Shown: positions 35,040 through 46,699 of the stretch, piece by piece
Layout of the letters: each line of letters opens with the position of its first letter
How positions within the stretch are numbered: the first letter of the stretch is position 1
Source of the DNA: Trematomus loennbergii
Lineage: Eukaryota; Chordata; Actinopteri; Perciformes; Nototheniidae
Direction of reading: 5' to 3'
Length of the DNA: 64,000 bases
NCBI GenBank assembly: GCA_012861695.1
Contig: JAAOOA010000060.1
Location: 1,047,501-1,111,500 of the forward strand
Notes under the pieces: generated by a model
The model's database searches: none
The model's input: only the letters and a program-made list of their open reading frames with translations
What the model was told of the DNA's origin: nothing
Translations under genes and position numbers: made by a program

Positions 35040-36775
35040 AATGACTATTCATAAAAATATGACTGATGTGTGATTATTATTCATGCTATATACTGATATA
35101 GGGTAAGCAATCAATCCTGCAAATCAACCCTTATTTGTTCAATATATTTATTCAGACAATGTGAGTAGAAATACAGAAATTCTGCTCCCACCTAAGGCCA
35201 ACGTTGCAATATTACAACATTTCCCTAAAAACTGACCAAAACGTAAACAATTTGAAAACTCTTTCATTTCTGCTCCAGAGGCTATACAACAACATCTGAA
35301 AGGTCAAAAACAAATTCTAATGTTTTTCTATTTTGGGCTTTACAGGGTTAAATAAACACATAATCAGCAGGTCTCAAAATCATTAGGTGCCCAATGCTGC
35401 CCTCAAAAAAGTACTTTAACTAACTACAATAATTCGACTAAATAGTGATACATCTACTATAAACAAAACAGCAAGAAAATACATTTCAAATAAATAAATA
35501 AATTGCTTCAAAAATGTATTTCGGTTTGAGCTGAGTGAAACTACAGCGGCCCTGCATGGTAAGCTTTAGTAAATGTGAACAGGAAGTAGGATCATAGCTT
35601 GTTGGGCGCTGGTGCTAGCTGAACTTGATGTTCTGGCACCAGAGGATTACGTCAGTCATGGCAGATAAATTCATTTAAAAATACATTTTCCAATTTCAAT
35701 GAATTGCAGTTGAATTGGAAAAACAATGCTCCATCTTGTGTCAGGGCGGGCTGTAATTGGCCAGTACCATCACTGCAATGCAACAAAGAAGAAAAAGTAG
35801 GTCATCGCTCTACAAATCGGTCCACAGCAACACAGCTACTTTAAAGTACAACCGCTCAAAACACCTTAGTAGAAATTCCAACTTTTAAGCGTAAGGCAGA
35901 AAATAAATAAAAACAGCTGTGTTTTAAATAATGTTCTTGTCCAGTGCTGGAATGTAACTGAGTACATTTGCTGTGCTTAAGTATAAATACAAGGTACTTG
36001 TAATTAACTTGGGGTTTTCCGTTATATGCTTCTTATATGCAAACTTTCACTCCTAAACTCATAGGTAAAAAATGACTGTCTTTTCACTAGGTTTGTCTCA
36101 TAGCCCGAGTCACTTTTAAGACTACATTTTTCATTCCCTAAATAAAAAACATGTATCTCCAGGTGATTCCAAATGTTTGTGATAAAACTGAAGGATCAAG
36201 TGTTCCTTTATGTGTTCAGAAATATTTCCTACTTCTTAAGCTGAGTAAAGTCTTTAAAAAGCCTCCTGGATCAGCAGGAAAAGCGTCACAAAGCTACAAC
36301 TGTCTTTCTGTGAAACTCATTGAAAGTTGACTTTTTAAAGATAAATGGTTCTCACAGGACAGCGAGGAAGCTACAAACATACGATGATATAAAAACAATA
36401 TGATGCAAAAGGCGAAATCAACCGACTCAACAGTATACAAAGTGTTAACCTTAAAAATCATGAACCTTTCCATACTCTACATTCAGCTGAATCTTTACGT
36501 TTACTTCAGCTGACGAGTTAGGCGCTGTTGGCATTTTCTCATTGTGTGGTATTAATACTTGGATTACAACTTAATACTGAAATAAAGGTTTTGAATAGCT
36601 CCAGCAATATAAATGTCTTAGACTTCTTCACTGTACTGCATATTAAAGTCAACCAGTTACCGTAATCAAATACATCTCATCATTATAAAATACAGATAAA
36701 TCTGTCTATTTGAACAACTTCACATAATATAAACTACGAAAATAATAATAATATTTGAGAAAAAACACAATTCAC
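35040..36775. other. Mostly unique DNA; TE fragment at 35940-36090
   Basis: 35940-36090 (GGAATGTAACTGAGTACATT, then CAAGGTACTTGTA) resembles a common fish DNA-transposon end; a similar start occurs at 52613. The rest shows no feature. Confidence 0.4.
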
Positions 36776-36778
36776 ATT

Positions 36779-36905
36779 GTTTTTTGTTTATTTTATTTAA
36801 AGGACAGTGCACATTAATCCACATTGCTGTAAATGAGCCAGTATTAGCCAGCAGGCTAATTTTCAACTGTTGTCCTTGGCAAGATGTTAAATGACCACAA
36901 TGGCC
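36779..36905. repeat. Interspersed repeat (AGGACAGTGCACATTAATC)
   Basis: TTTATTTAAAGGACAGTGCA followed by TTAGCCAGCAGGCTAATTTT is familiar to me as a recurrent fish repeat, probably a LINE tail. There is only one copy in this window, so the assignment is from memory. Confidence 0.4.
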
Positions 36906-37325
36906 ATTGTGATGGCCTGCTTTGTGTTTGATCAACGATGCAGTTGATACATGACACATGTTCACGTCAACTGAAGAATGAGTGCTTATTGATTTCCACT
37001 TTTTGAGCTTAGACTACAATTTATATCTGAAACGTGGTTTGGCAGGGACTGTATATTTATCCAAAAACGTATGACTTAAAAATAAATTAAAACGGGAAAA
37101 TAAAAATTGGAATCTCCTTTAACAGCAGTGTGTCATGATCGTTTTCAGTGCTGTACTGAGTTAGGAGAAAATAAGAAAAGATTTCCAAAAAATAAACATT
37201 TAAATGCGTAAGTAAACACTGAATACTCTCCCATCCAATGACTGATTTTACATGAATTCAGAGCAAGACCTTCATATACTGCTGCCAGCCACTGCACTGT
37301 TTCCACCATGCTCAGATTAGTACCT

Positions 37326-37326
<1 letters not shown>

Positions 37327-37421
<95 letters not shown>

Positions 37422-37428
37422 ACACACA

Positions 37429-37465
<37 letters not shown>
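37327..37465. repeat. (CA)n microsatellite
   Basis: Long CA tract with CC interruptions near 37421 and 37431. Confidence 0.97.
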
Positions 37466-37470
<5 letters not shown>

Positions 37471-37935
37471 GATGCTCATACCTCCTTGGTGGTTCATCGT
37501 GTTGCAGTCCCCCAAGCCGCCATTTTGTAAAATCTCAGAAGAGGGGAAAAAAAATGTCCTAAAATGTCCGCATTTCAAAATGAACTCAAGAGTAGAAAAC
37601 CCAAAATACGCTCCATGATGAAATGATATATATATATAAAAAAAAAAAAAGGATTCCAGCTGCTGGCTTATGTTAAAGATTATTCCCCAATATTTCTCAT
37701 CGACAGGTTTACCTCAATCACTTTATGTGTTAAGGAAAACTGGATTTGTGGGAGATTGGATCAGTCTTCCTGGGACTTGATGAGCTTTGTGGGAACTCAT
37801 CGCTGTCGGCCCACAATAATGTCATCTGCCTCTCCGCCTCCACAGATCTGTGAGAGATAGAGGCCTCAGTGAGAGACCAAGCGCTAACCTTTACTGCATT
37901 GGCTCACACTTAATCCCCTCACCCTGGGATGACGG

Positions 37936-37936
<1 letters not shown>

Positions 37937-37974
<38 letters not shown>
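37937..37974. repeat. (CA)n microsatellite
   Basis: Pure CA tract of about 19 units. Confidence 0.95.
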
Positions 37975-37979
<5 letters not shown>

Positions 37980-38099
37980 ACATGCATCCCCAACTGTTCC
38001 TTTCAGACACACACAGAAGAAGAAACACAGCAACTCGTACACACTCATTTCTTTTTGTGGGATCATTTGACATTGGCGCGCATGGCAAAGTATAATAAA

Positions 38100-38275
38100 A
38101 AAATCAAAGATTCAAAGGTTTTATTGTCATACTGTACGCACAGGAGCTACAGTGTAGTTATGGCAATGAAAGTCCTACAAAATGCAACATATATAAGACA
38201 TAAAACATAAAAATAGTGCAAGAAAAAAACTGAATGGAAATAAATAATGCACTAGAAGGTTGCACTATAATGTAT
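38100..38275 (-). repeat. Retroelement 3'-end repeat, second copy
   Basis: AAGGTTTTATTGTCATACTG and AGCTACAGTGTAGTTATGGC match the copy at 17395-17640. Confidence 0.5.
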
Positions 38276-38850
38276 CTGTGAGGTTTGTTCAAATCCCTTC
38301 TTCGCTCACTCAGAATACACTGCGTAGTTCACTTCATAGCGATCAGTACATTTACAGTTGGGCACTTTGCAAAATCCATCCTTAGTCACATGCAGTAGTT
38401 AGATCGTTATCAGACATTTTTCTTTATCTTGATGGTGGTTTTCGGGGAGTTTGGACCCTTAATTTATGAAAAGTTTGCAGCCTAGTAAATCCGGAGGGCT
38501 TTCAGACATGGCAGCAGAGATTTTGGATGAAATTAAAATTCAGATGTGTTTCCATAGATGCTCCCTGCCAGATGTTTAAACTGTATTTTCCCCTGCTATA
38601 TAAATGTGACCTGTCTCTGAAATGTGAGAACATGTTACACTTGTATGTTTAACTCACGCTAGTTTAAATTGACTCTTCTTTTACGAGTAAGTGTGGAAGG
38701 CCATATGCATTTATTCCATGATATACGTCATTTTCTTTAGATCAATTTCACAGAAATATATCATCAGATTACTGTAGTCAGATCATCTGTTAGGAGCCAT
38801 GCACCCTAACACACATCTTTAACTCCATCCTTTACGCTCAGCCCTCTGTG
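38276..38850. other. No recognisable feature
   Basis: Unique AT-rich sequence without supported features. Confidence 0.4.
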
Positions 38851-38855
38851 CATGG

Positions 38856-38884
38856 CACACACACACACACACACCACACACACA

Positions 38885-38953
<69 letters not shown>

Positions 38954-38970
38954 ACACACACACACACACA
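38856..38970. repeat. (CA)n microsatellite with CC interruptions
   Basis: CA tract with CACCACAC interruptions near 38873, 38891 and 38952. A purine-rich (GGAA-type) tract follows at 39090-39350. Confidence 0.96.
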
Positions 38971-39717
38971 CTCACACAGCGCTCACACACACTCTCCTTG
39001 ATAGCCTCAGTAGGAGGTGGGTACAGCGCGGAGTGAGCCGGACCCTCAGTGAGTTTTGGATTATGGGATAGCGGTATGGTGCAAATGAAAAAGAGAGGTG
39101 TGAACAAAGAAGGGATGAGGAGAGAATGTAGGATGTAGAAATAGTGGTGGGAGATAATGAAGTAATGAAAAAGGGAGAAAGGGGGAAGGAAGGAAGGAAG
39201 GAAAGGAGAATAAAACATGAGAGAGATTGAGGAGGACGGAAGAAAACAAGGAAATATGAATGTGGAGAGAATAGATTGTTAAAAAAAAGGAAACAGAAAA
39301 GGAAAATGGAAGAAAAGTAGAGGAGAGGCCAAGGAAATAAAAAAAGGAAGAATGAAAGTGGGATGAAGAGAAAAAGCTAATCAGATCATTTTGACTCACA
39401 TGTGCTGTGTCCACTCCTTCAGAAGAAGAGAGATGCAGGTCGCTGTGGGGGAGGAGAGGAGAGTCAGTTAAGGTCACTCAGAGAAAACATTTCCTGGAAA
39501 TTTGAAAAACTTGAACACACAGAAAATGTAACCAGATGTTTCTGATTTAATAACTCAACCGTTCAATTTTTCAATGAGTATTCGTGATGAAGTGATACAA
39601 AGGCGAATGCTTTCATGTCCAACTCATTATGATTCAAGGATTTATAGGTTTGACAAATGTGTTGAAAAGAGCTTTAAAAAAACATTCTGTGAACAGCCAC
39701 CAGTGTTGAAGTGACAC

Positions 39718-39743
39718 AGACAGACACACACACACCCACACAC

Positions 39744-39779
<36 letters not shown>

Positions 39780-39781
39780 AC

Positions 39782-39823
<42 letters not shown>

Positions 39824-39848
39824 ACACACACACACACCACACACACAC
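39718..39848. repeat. (CA)n microsatellite with variants
   Basis: CA tract with CCCACA and CCACCTA interruptions. Confidence 0.95.
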
Positions 39849-39936
39849 TCCTCAACATCATCATCATAACCTCATGCGTTTTGCTTACATGCTCCTAAAA
39901 CTATATGAGTGCATATTATGACACTGCATGTGTGCA

Positions 39937-39951
39937 TGTGTGTGTGTGTGT

Positions 39952-39992
<41 letters not shown>

Positions 39993-40029
39993 TGTGTGTG
40001 TTGTGTGTGTGTGTGTGTGTGTGTGTGTG
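39937..40029. repeat. (TG)n microsatellite
   Basis: TG tract with GG and TT interruptions, 90 bp from a CA tract of the opposite phase. Confidence 0.95.
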
Positions 40030-41550
40030 GTACAGTAAAGCAGAGCCACCTGACAGCAGCTCTCTATCGCCATCTACTGACGGGGTCACTGGGAGATGCC
40101 CCACAGCTCCCAGTGACAGCCCTGCACCATCATGCAAATGTTTAGTGTGGAGCAATAGTGTGGGGAAAAACATATATATATACAACCAAAGCACTGTAAA
40201 TGAAGTGTGAGGGGAAAAGGACACAAGAGCAGCGAGGAGGGGATAAAGAGAACAGGTGAAGAGGAAGAGGGAAGAAGAGGAATGAAGTGAAGAAATTAGA
40301 GGGAAACAGAAAGCAGAGACGGAGGAAATGTTATACGTGCATGCACAGAATATATTTTAAACGTTACAATATGCTTTGTCAAATTTACATCAAATATTAT
40401 AAATACATTATAAAATGGCAGGGCTTGTGTGACATTTATCCATATACAGATGACTGCAAAAAATCAGTTGTCATGGGAACAATAATAGCCTTTAACAGCA
40501 GTGTTTAGTGCTGTAGAGAGATTTCACAAAATAAAGTGAAAATTGCACTAGGACATGCATTAATATTTTCAAATATAAAAACAATTTCACTGTTTCATAC
40601 ATTTCCCTAAAATGTTTTAATGAAGGAGTTATCATGAAATGTCATATCAAACAAATGTTTTGTTAAAATGTACATGTAATGTATTTTTTATGTAAATTAA
40701 ATAGGTTGATTAATTTCCCCAAAAACGACAAAGAATGACTTGATTAAACTTTCATATTTAAGGTTGGTTAACTGGCAAATGTATGAAGAATTTTTAAACA
40801 TTGTACAATTTATGTCTCAGGACGAGTTCAAAGTGAAAACAATCATTGTGTTATTTGTTTGTTTGAATTTCTGATGTCCTTTTTGTTTTTTGATTCATCG
40901 AGAGCAATGCAAGTGCAATCTGTGGTGAAAACCGTGCCATTTATCCCAATTACCTTCAATGTATCAGTTCTCAGATCTTATATACCTTTTTTCTCTCTAT
41001 CAATGTTATAATTGTAACTCTACCACTTCTGTGTACTTTACAACATGTCTGTCCCTCCTCTGATGCTCTCCTCTTGTTTTATACCTGTATGAAGAGGCTG
41101 CTGTACAGATTGTGAAGCCCTCAGCCTCATTTCAATTTTGGGTTGGAAATTAAACCGCCTTGAATTTATCTCACTGTATTAAAAATAATCGCTACAAGCA
41201 GCGCAGCATTATCTGGGCGGTGGACTCATTACATATTGGAGGACAAAAAAAAAAGGACAGGTTTTTTATCATATTATATATAATCAGCATTTACTCAGCA
41301 ATATATATTGGAACAATAGTAATACAAAAATAGTTTGGTTTCTTTTCAAATGTGGTTACATCTCTGTGCAAATACATGTCATATCTCCCAATTTAATTTC
41401 ACATGCATCAGACTATTTAATAACCTGCAGCTAAAATACATAGAGAAGCATTATAAACCAACTGGAAGATGAACTGCAGCTGTGTGTCACCGTCTCTTAC
41501 ATCGGTACAGTGTGTTCCTGAAGGACTTTTCCATATAATACACACTGATA
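40030..41550. other. No confident feature; decayed LINE-like tail near 41100
   Basis: 41090-41165 (TTGTGAAGCCCTCAGCCTCA, then AAATTAAACCGCC) faintly resembles an L2-type 3' end. The rest is AT-rich unique sequence. Confidence 0.3.
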
Positions 41551-41552
41551 CC

Positions 41553-41745
41553 TTGACTTTAATTAAATGTATTATGTCAACAGATTTCAAATAACTGTAT
41601 TAGGTTAGTTGAAAGCAATAATATGAAGTTGAACCTAATATTTTTTATTTAAACTTGATATTATTGCTTTCAACTTACCTAATGTGAAATCTGTTGACAT
41701 AATACATTTAATTAAAGTAAATGTTTCAATTTTTTCCGTGCATCC
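41553..41745. mobile_element. Palindromic ~200-bp MITE, copy 3
   Basis: The halves GACTTTAATTAAATGTATTA and TAATACATTTAATTAAAGTA are near-perfect reverse complements, with GTTAGTTGAAAGCAATAATA internal. This is the best-preserved copy and almost a full hairpin. Confidence 0.75.
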
Positions 41746-42035
41746 ATAAATCTAACGTGAACTCTACCCAGTGATTAACTCCAACTGACTATCAGGACAT
41801 ACATGCATCGAAAAACAGAGGATCGAAGATCGAGATGAACGTCGCAGCTTTATCTGCCTGGTGTGACCTAAGAACTACATAAAATATAATGTCAAATTAT
41901 AGTTTATTCATAATAATAAGAGTGCATTAAAGTTTCATGTTTGAATATATAAGTGTATGCATATATTAATATTTAGGAATTAGCAGAAATGATCTATCAC
42001 CAGGGAGAATAGGAACCTGTCTTCCTTCACATTAA

Positions 42036-42380
42036 CAATCAATCAATCAATGTTTATTTATACAGCCCAATATCACAAATGTTACATTTGTCTCAGTGGA
42101 CTTCACAGTTTGTACAGAATATCAGTATGACAATACGACACCCTCTGTCCTTAGACCCTCACATCGTACAAGGAAAAACTTCCGGAGAAAACCCACAGTT
42201 TAAAGGGGAAAATGGGAGAAACCTCAGGGAGAGCAACAGAGGAGGGATCCCTCTCCCAGGACGGACAGAGGTGCAATAGATGCCGTGTGTAAATCAAAAA
42301 GATAATATATTTACAACATAGGTAGACCAAATGTTTGGAAATGCATGTGTCTATAATAAGAAGATGAATCCACGAGGATG
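42036..42380 (-). repeat. LINE 3' UTR and (CAAT)n tail
   Basis: Holds TGTTTATTTATACAGCCCAA and GGTGTCGTATTG in reverse complement. Nearly identical to 54543-54870, including GAGAGCAACAGAGGAGGGAT. Confidence 0.85.
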
Positions 42381-43975
42381 TCAACAATCCTGTGGGAGCC
42401 ATCGGGGAAGTCGTATGATGAAAGTCAGGCAGGACCACAGTGACAGGTTCAGCCACGACTCGAATGCATGGACTAGTTTCTCTGCATCGTTTTGAGGCAA
42501 GATATGCCTGATTTTTGCAATGTTACGTAGATGAAAGGCGGTCCTTGAGATTGATTTTATGTGGGCGTTAAAGGATAAATCCTGATCAAATATAACACCA
42601 AGATTCCTTACAGTCTCACTGGAGGCCAAATTAATGCCATCCATAGTTAATATATCTTTAGATAGTTTGTTTCGTAGATTCTTTGGGCCGAGTACAATAA
42701 CTTCAGTTTTGGCCGTGTTTAACAAAATTTAAGGTCATCCACGTTTTTAAGTCCTTGAGGCAGTCTTGAATTTATTTAGATGATTTTTCATCAGGCTTGA
42801 TTGATAAATATAGTTGAGTATCATCCGCATAACAATGAAAATGTACAGAATGATTCCTTATAATATTGCCTAACGGAAGCATATATAATGTGAACAAAAT
42901 AGGTCCAAGCACTGAGCCCTGTGGCACTCCATGGCTAACTTTGGTTGCATGGAAGATTCATCGTTGACACATACAAACTGAGAGCGTTCAGATAGATAGG
43001 ACCTAAACCAGCCTAAAGCAGTTCCCTGTATGCCAACTAAGTGCTCTAGTCTTTGCAATAGATATCATGGTCGATAGTATCAAATGCAGCACTGAGATCG
43101 AGCAAGACAAGAATAGAGACAAGTCCTTTGTCTGAGGCTATTAGAAGGTCATTTGTGACTTTAACCAGAGCTGTCTCTGTGCTATGATGTGTTCTAAAGC
43201 CAGACTGAAAATCTTCAAATAAATCATGTTTTTTAAGTAATCACACAACTGTTTTGCGACTGCTTTCTCAAGAATTTTGAGAGGAACGGAAGATTAGAAA
43301 TAGGTCTATAGTTGGCTAAAACCTCTGGATCGAGGTTGTGCTTTTTAAGAAGCGGTTTTATCACTGCTACTTTGAATGATTGTGGAACATAGCCTGATAA
43401 TAAAGACATATTCATAATATTTAATAAAGAAGTGCTAATAATGGAAAAACGTCCTTTAACAGCTTAGTTGGAATCGGGTCTAAGATACACGTTGATGGTT
43501 TAGAAGAAGAATCATTGAATTTAATTGTTCAAGGTTTATGGCTGAAAAGCATTCTAACTATCTACGTTTCCGGGAGCTGTTGATAACACTATACTGGTCA
43601 AAGGCAAGAGGTCATTAATTTTGTTTCTAAGAGTAACAATTTTATCATTAAAAAAGCACATAAATCATTACTACTGAGTGCTATGGGAATAGAAGGCTCA
43701 ATAGAGCTGTGGCTCTCTGTCAGCCTGGCTACAGTGCTGAAAAGAAATCTTGCATTATTCTTATTCTCATCTATTAATGAAGAGTAGTAAGCTGCTCTCG
43801 CTTTACGCAGTGCTTTCTTATATTCATTGAGAGTAATATGCCAAATTAAACGAGATTCTTCAAGTTTAGTGGAACGCCATATCCTTTCAAGTTGTCTCGA
43901 CTTTTGCTTTATTTTGCGGGTTTCGGCATTATGCCATGGAGCTAGTCTATGTTGTTTTATTTTCTTCTTTTTCAA
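42381..43975 (-). pseudogene. LINE ORF2 linker and reverse transcriptase
   Basis: Successive minus-strand frames give the linker APWHNAETRKIKQKSRQLER, then YYSSLIDENKNNARFLFSTV, the RT block PLLKKHNLDPEVLANYRPIS, then [25 protein letters not shown] sequence and [10 protein letters not shown] with YADD at 42820-42831. The C-terminal KTEVIVLGPK and ILTMDGINLASSETVRNLGV follow, with HILPQNDAEKLVHAF. At least four frameshifts interrupt it. Confidence 0.8.
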
Positions 43976-44280
43976 AGGAGCAACAGAGTCTAATTTTATT
44001 CGCAGCGCATCTGTAGCACTATCAACAACATGATCAATTTGGGGTGGTGTACATTTTGTATAAGTTTCCTCCCTTACATGCAGACATGCTATCGAGTTAA
44101 GTATTGATGGAATCTCTTCCTTAAATTTGGCTATAGCACTAACAGATAGGTTTCTGCTGCAGGAACTTTTGACTAATGGTTTGTAGTCTAGTAACAGTAC
44201 TTCAAAAGTTACTAAGAAATGGTCGGATAAAGCAGGATTATGCGGTTCGACTAATAGTTGCTCAATTTCAATACCATAAG

Positions 44281-45765
44281 TCAGAACAAGGTCGAGAGTG
44301 TGATTATAACAGTGGGTTGGTTTATTACACTCTGACGGAAACCAATAGAATCTAATATAGAGTTAAATGCAACAGTAAGGCTATTTTTATCGTCGTCAAC
44401 ATGAATATTAAAGTCACCTACGATAATTACTTTATCTGTTTTAAGTACCAAAGTTGATAAAAACTCAGAGAATTCTGATAAGAATTCTGAATAAGGACCT
44501 GGTGCACGGTACACTGTAACAAATAAGATTGGCTGCAAAGTTTTCCAGGTCGGATGCGTAAGACTAAAAACAAGCTTTCAAAGGAGGTATAATTTAATTT
44601 TGGTTTAGTATTGATAAGTAAACTTGAGTCAAAGATTGCTGCAACTCCACCTCCTCGGCCTGTGCCTCGAAGAATATGAATATAGAGAACCGCAGTGACG
44701 CGTCCTAAAACCCGGAAGTAAGTTAGCATTTTTACCACATCCGGTTCCTTCGACAAAAAGCATGTAATTTCTCCATAGGATTTTGGAAAATAGCTGGAAA
44801 TAAGGTCTGTGTTTGACACAAATTGAAGAGACAGATCACGTTTTGTTCTACGACATTAAATACATCAGCAGTGACCCCGCTGGGGATTTTTGAAGAGTTT
44901 ACGTGTCTGAAAAACGATGGTTGTTAACATGTGGCTGAATAGGACTACAGAAGTTGTCCAGGCCGTTTTACGTCACTACACCGAACACGTAAAACACTCC
45001 CGCTAAGTTTGTTTGCCCTGTTATGCTTGAAAGCAAGTACCTGCCTCCTGCAAACTGTTCAAACAAACGCTTCAACTTGTACCATTTAGAATCTGTAGTT
45101 TTGAATATGGATCTTAAGTTGGCGTGACGTTGAAGCAACGACCCTGCTGTAGTTAGTTTATAGCATAACGTTAGCATTTTGCTTCTGGCGACTAGATTTA
45201 TGATTCGAAAATTATAAAAAGTAGGGTAGACATGTGGATATTGAACAAAACGTGATCCGTCTCTTAAATGTGTGTCAACCACAGACCTTATTTCCAGCTA
45301 TTTTTCAAAATCCTATGGAGAAATTGCATTGCGTTTTTGACGAAGGAACCGGAAGGAGTTTACTTCCGGTTTGCGGTTCTCTATGGATATGGCTGCGTGG
45401 AGTGGCCTCATTTATGCTGACATATTCTTCATGTCTCAACCAAGTTTCAGTGAGATATCAATATTATAATCTGATATTAAATCATTTACCAATATTGCTT
45501 TAGATGCTAGGGATCTTATGTTTAAGAGTCCACATTTAATCTTCCTGTTTTGTTGCACTGTAGTTGTTACATTTACTTTTATTAGATTATTATGTATGAC
45601 ACCTCTATTAGGTTTTACTTTAAAGTGTCCTTGGGCAGACACACACACCGTTAATATTGGGTATTTTATTGGGTTTGGGATTCCTATGAATGACTGCCCA
45701 GGAGAGAGCGCACAGAAGTGTGTAAGACTGTGACTCCGCCTCCTGGTCTCAACCCAGTTTGTCAT
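44281..45765 (-). pseudogene. LINE ORF2 endonuclease domain, split by MITE
   Basis: From 45765 the minus strand encodes IKCGLLNIRSLASKAILVND (first endonuclease block), then LRGTGRGGGVAAIFDSSLL after the MITE, then TVYRAPGPYSEFLSEFSEFL, and KVIIVGDFNIHVDD containing the catalytic GDFN. The MITE at 44684-45382 lies between the first and second blocks. Without the insert the junction reads SHIHILRGTGRG. Frame changes show decay independent of the insertion. Confidence 0.8.
44684..45382. mobile_element. Long-TIR MITE, AGAGAACCGCA ends, inserted in LINE
   Basis: Ends AGAGAACCGCA and TGCGGTTCTCT are perfect inverses, and pairing continues for about 170 bp (CTGGAAATAAGGTCTGTG near both ends). An 8-bp duplication ATGAATAT / ATGGATAT, with one mismatch, flanks it at 44676-44683 and 45383-45390. 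Removing it restores the LINE reading SHIHIL. The 8-bp duplication fits hAT, but the termini lack CAGNG, so the superfamily is uncertain. A deletion derivative of the family is at 61472-61693. Confidence 0.8.
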
Positions 45766-46003
45766 GGATTAAGTCCACAAAGCCCTGAAATGTTTGCTGA
45801 AATGAGATGTGCACCTTCCAAAGTAGGATGAATGCCGTCTCTCTTAATCAGACCAGGTTTTCCCCAGAAGGCTGTCCAATTATTTACGAACCCCACATCG
45901 TTTGCTGGGCACCACCAAGACAACCAGCGCTGAAATGATGACATGCGGCTATACATGTCGTCACTGATCAGATTGGGGAGGGGACCAGAGAAAATTACAT
46001 TAA
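45762..46003 (-). pseudogene. LINE ORF1, SGNH/esterase-like C-terminal part
   Basis: Encodes [49 protein letters not shown] and RDGIHPT. The DGIHPT block matches the C-terminal Asp/His motif of SGNH hydrolases, and esterase-type ORF1 proteins are known in CR1/L2-group LINEs. It ends in a stop near 45762. The upstream part is cut off by the TAA-flanked MITE at 46004. It is inactive by truncation. Confidence 0.7.
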
Positions 46004-46690
46004 GGCCCAATCCCAAACCGCCCCCTACACCCTACCCTACACACTACCCCTCCGTTTGCGCGTTCGCACGGAGGGTCCGCCACATTAAGTGCTGTTCCAA
46101 ACCAATGAGTGTGGAACGGTGTGGAGGGGGAGTGGGCTATCAAGCCCTCAAACAGCGAGTCTGCAGCGGTGCTGACTGGAGACCGGTCTCTACCTGACCG
46201 GTCTCAATGCTGTGTGTGTCCGTCAGGAAACACGCTGTTTACAAACAGTTCCAGCAAACATCCACTGATAAACTGCGATGTTAACAACCTCATGATAACC
46301 TCATATTTTTTTAACTTAGGTTCATACCTGTGTTTAGTTTTGAAAAAGGTAAATGTGTGCATTTTATTATAAAGTTGTGTATATTTACAGACTGTTGCAA
46401 AACTAAGAAGCTTATAAACATCAGGTTTAAAACTAAAAGAGCTTTACAAAAAGTAACACAATTAAAGATGTTTGGAGTTTTATTTGAGTTATTAATTTAC
46501 ATGCAGTTACGGCATTTCCTGTTTCTGCCGGAGAGAGGGGAGTTTGTCCCAAAGCTTGCCGCTGTATTTACTCCCTCCATCTGACAGGAGGGAGCCTCGT
46601 TGAGCTGCTAGTGTCACTCCACAGAGTTCACTCCGTCACGGAGGGGGAGTGTGTAGGGGTAGGGTGTAGGGCGTGGTTTGGGATTGGGCC
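46004..46690. mobile_element. PIF/Harbinger-like MITE (GGCCCAATCCCAA ends)
   Basis: The ends GGCCCAATCCCAAACC and, inverted, GGCCCAATCCCAAACC match over at least 16 bp. TAA at 46001-46003 and 46691-46693 is the typical PIF/Harbinger duplication; a TTAA-targeting element is the alternative. No transposase found. It is inserted in LINE ORF1. Confidence 0.7.
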
Positions 46691-46699
46691 TAAAGGTCT

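Larger units (their letters stand above)
42036..46003 (-). mobile_element. LINE (L2/CR1-group), near full-length but broken
   Basis: A minus-strand non-LTR retrotransposon with ORF1 (esterase-like), ORF2 endonuclease and reverse transcriptase, a 3' UTR and a (CAAT)n tail at 42036-42053. A 699-bp MITE (44684-45382) splits the endonuclease, and a TAA-flanked MITE (46004-46690) cuts ORF1 at its 5' side. Frameshifts and stops occur in every domain. Truncated copies of the same 3' end are at 27931-28095 and 54543-54870. Confidence 0.85.

Noticed and set aside
39061..39477. 138-codon Phe/Ser/Leu-rich ORF resembling a membrane protein
   Set aside because: It is the complement of a purine-rich GGAA/GAAA simple-sequence tract, which always yields F/S/L/P-rich translations.
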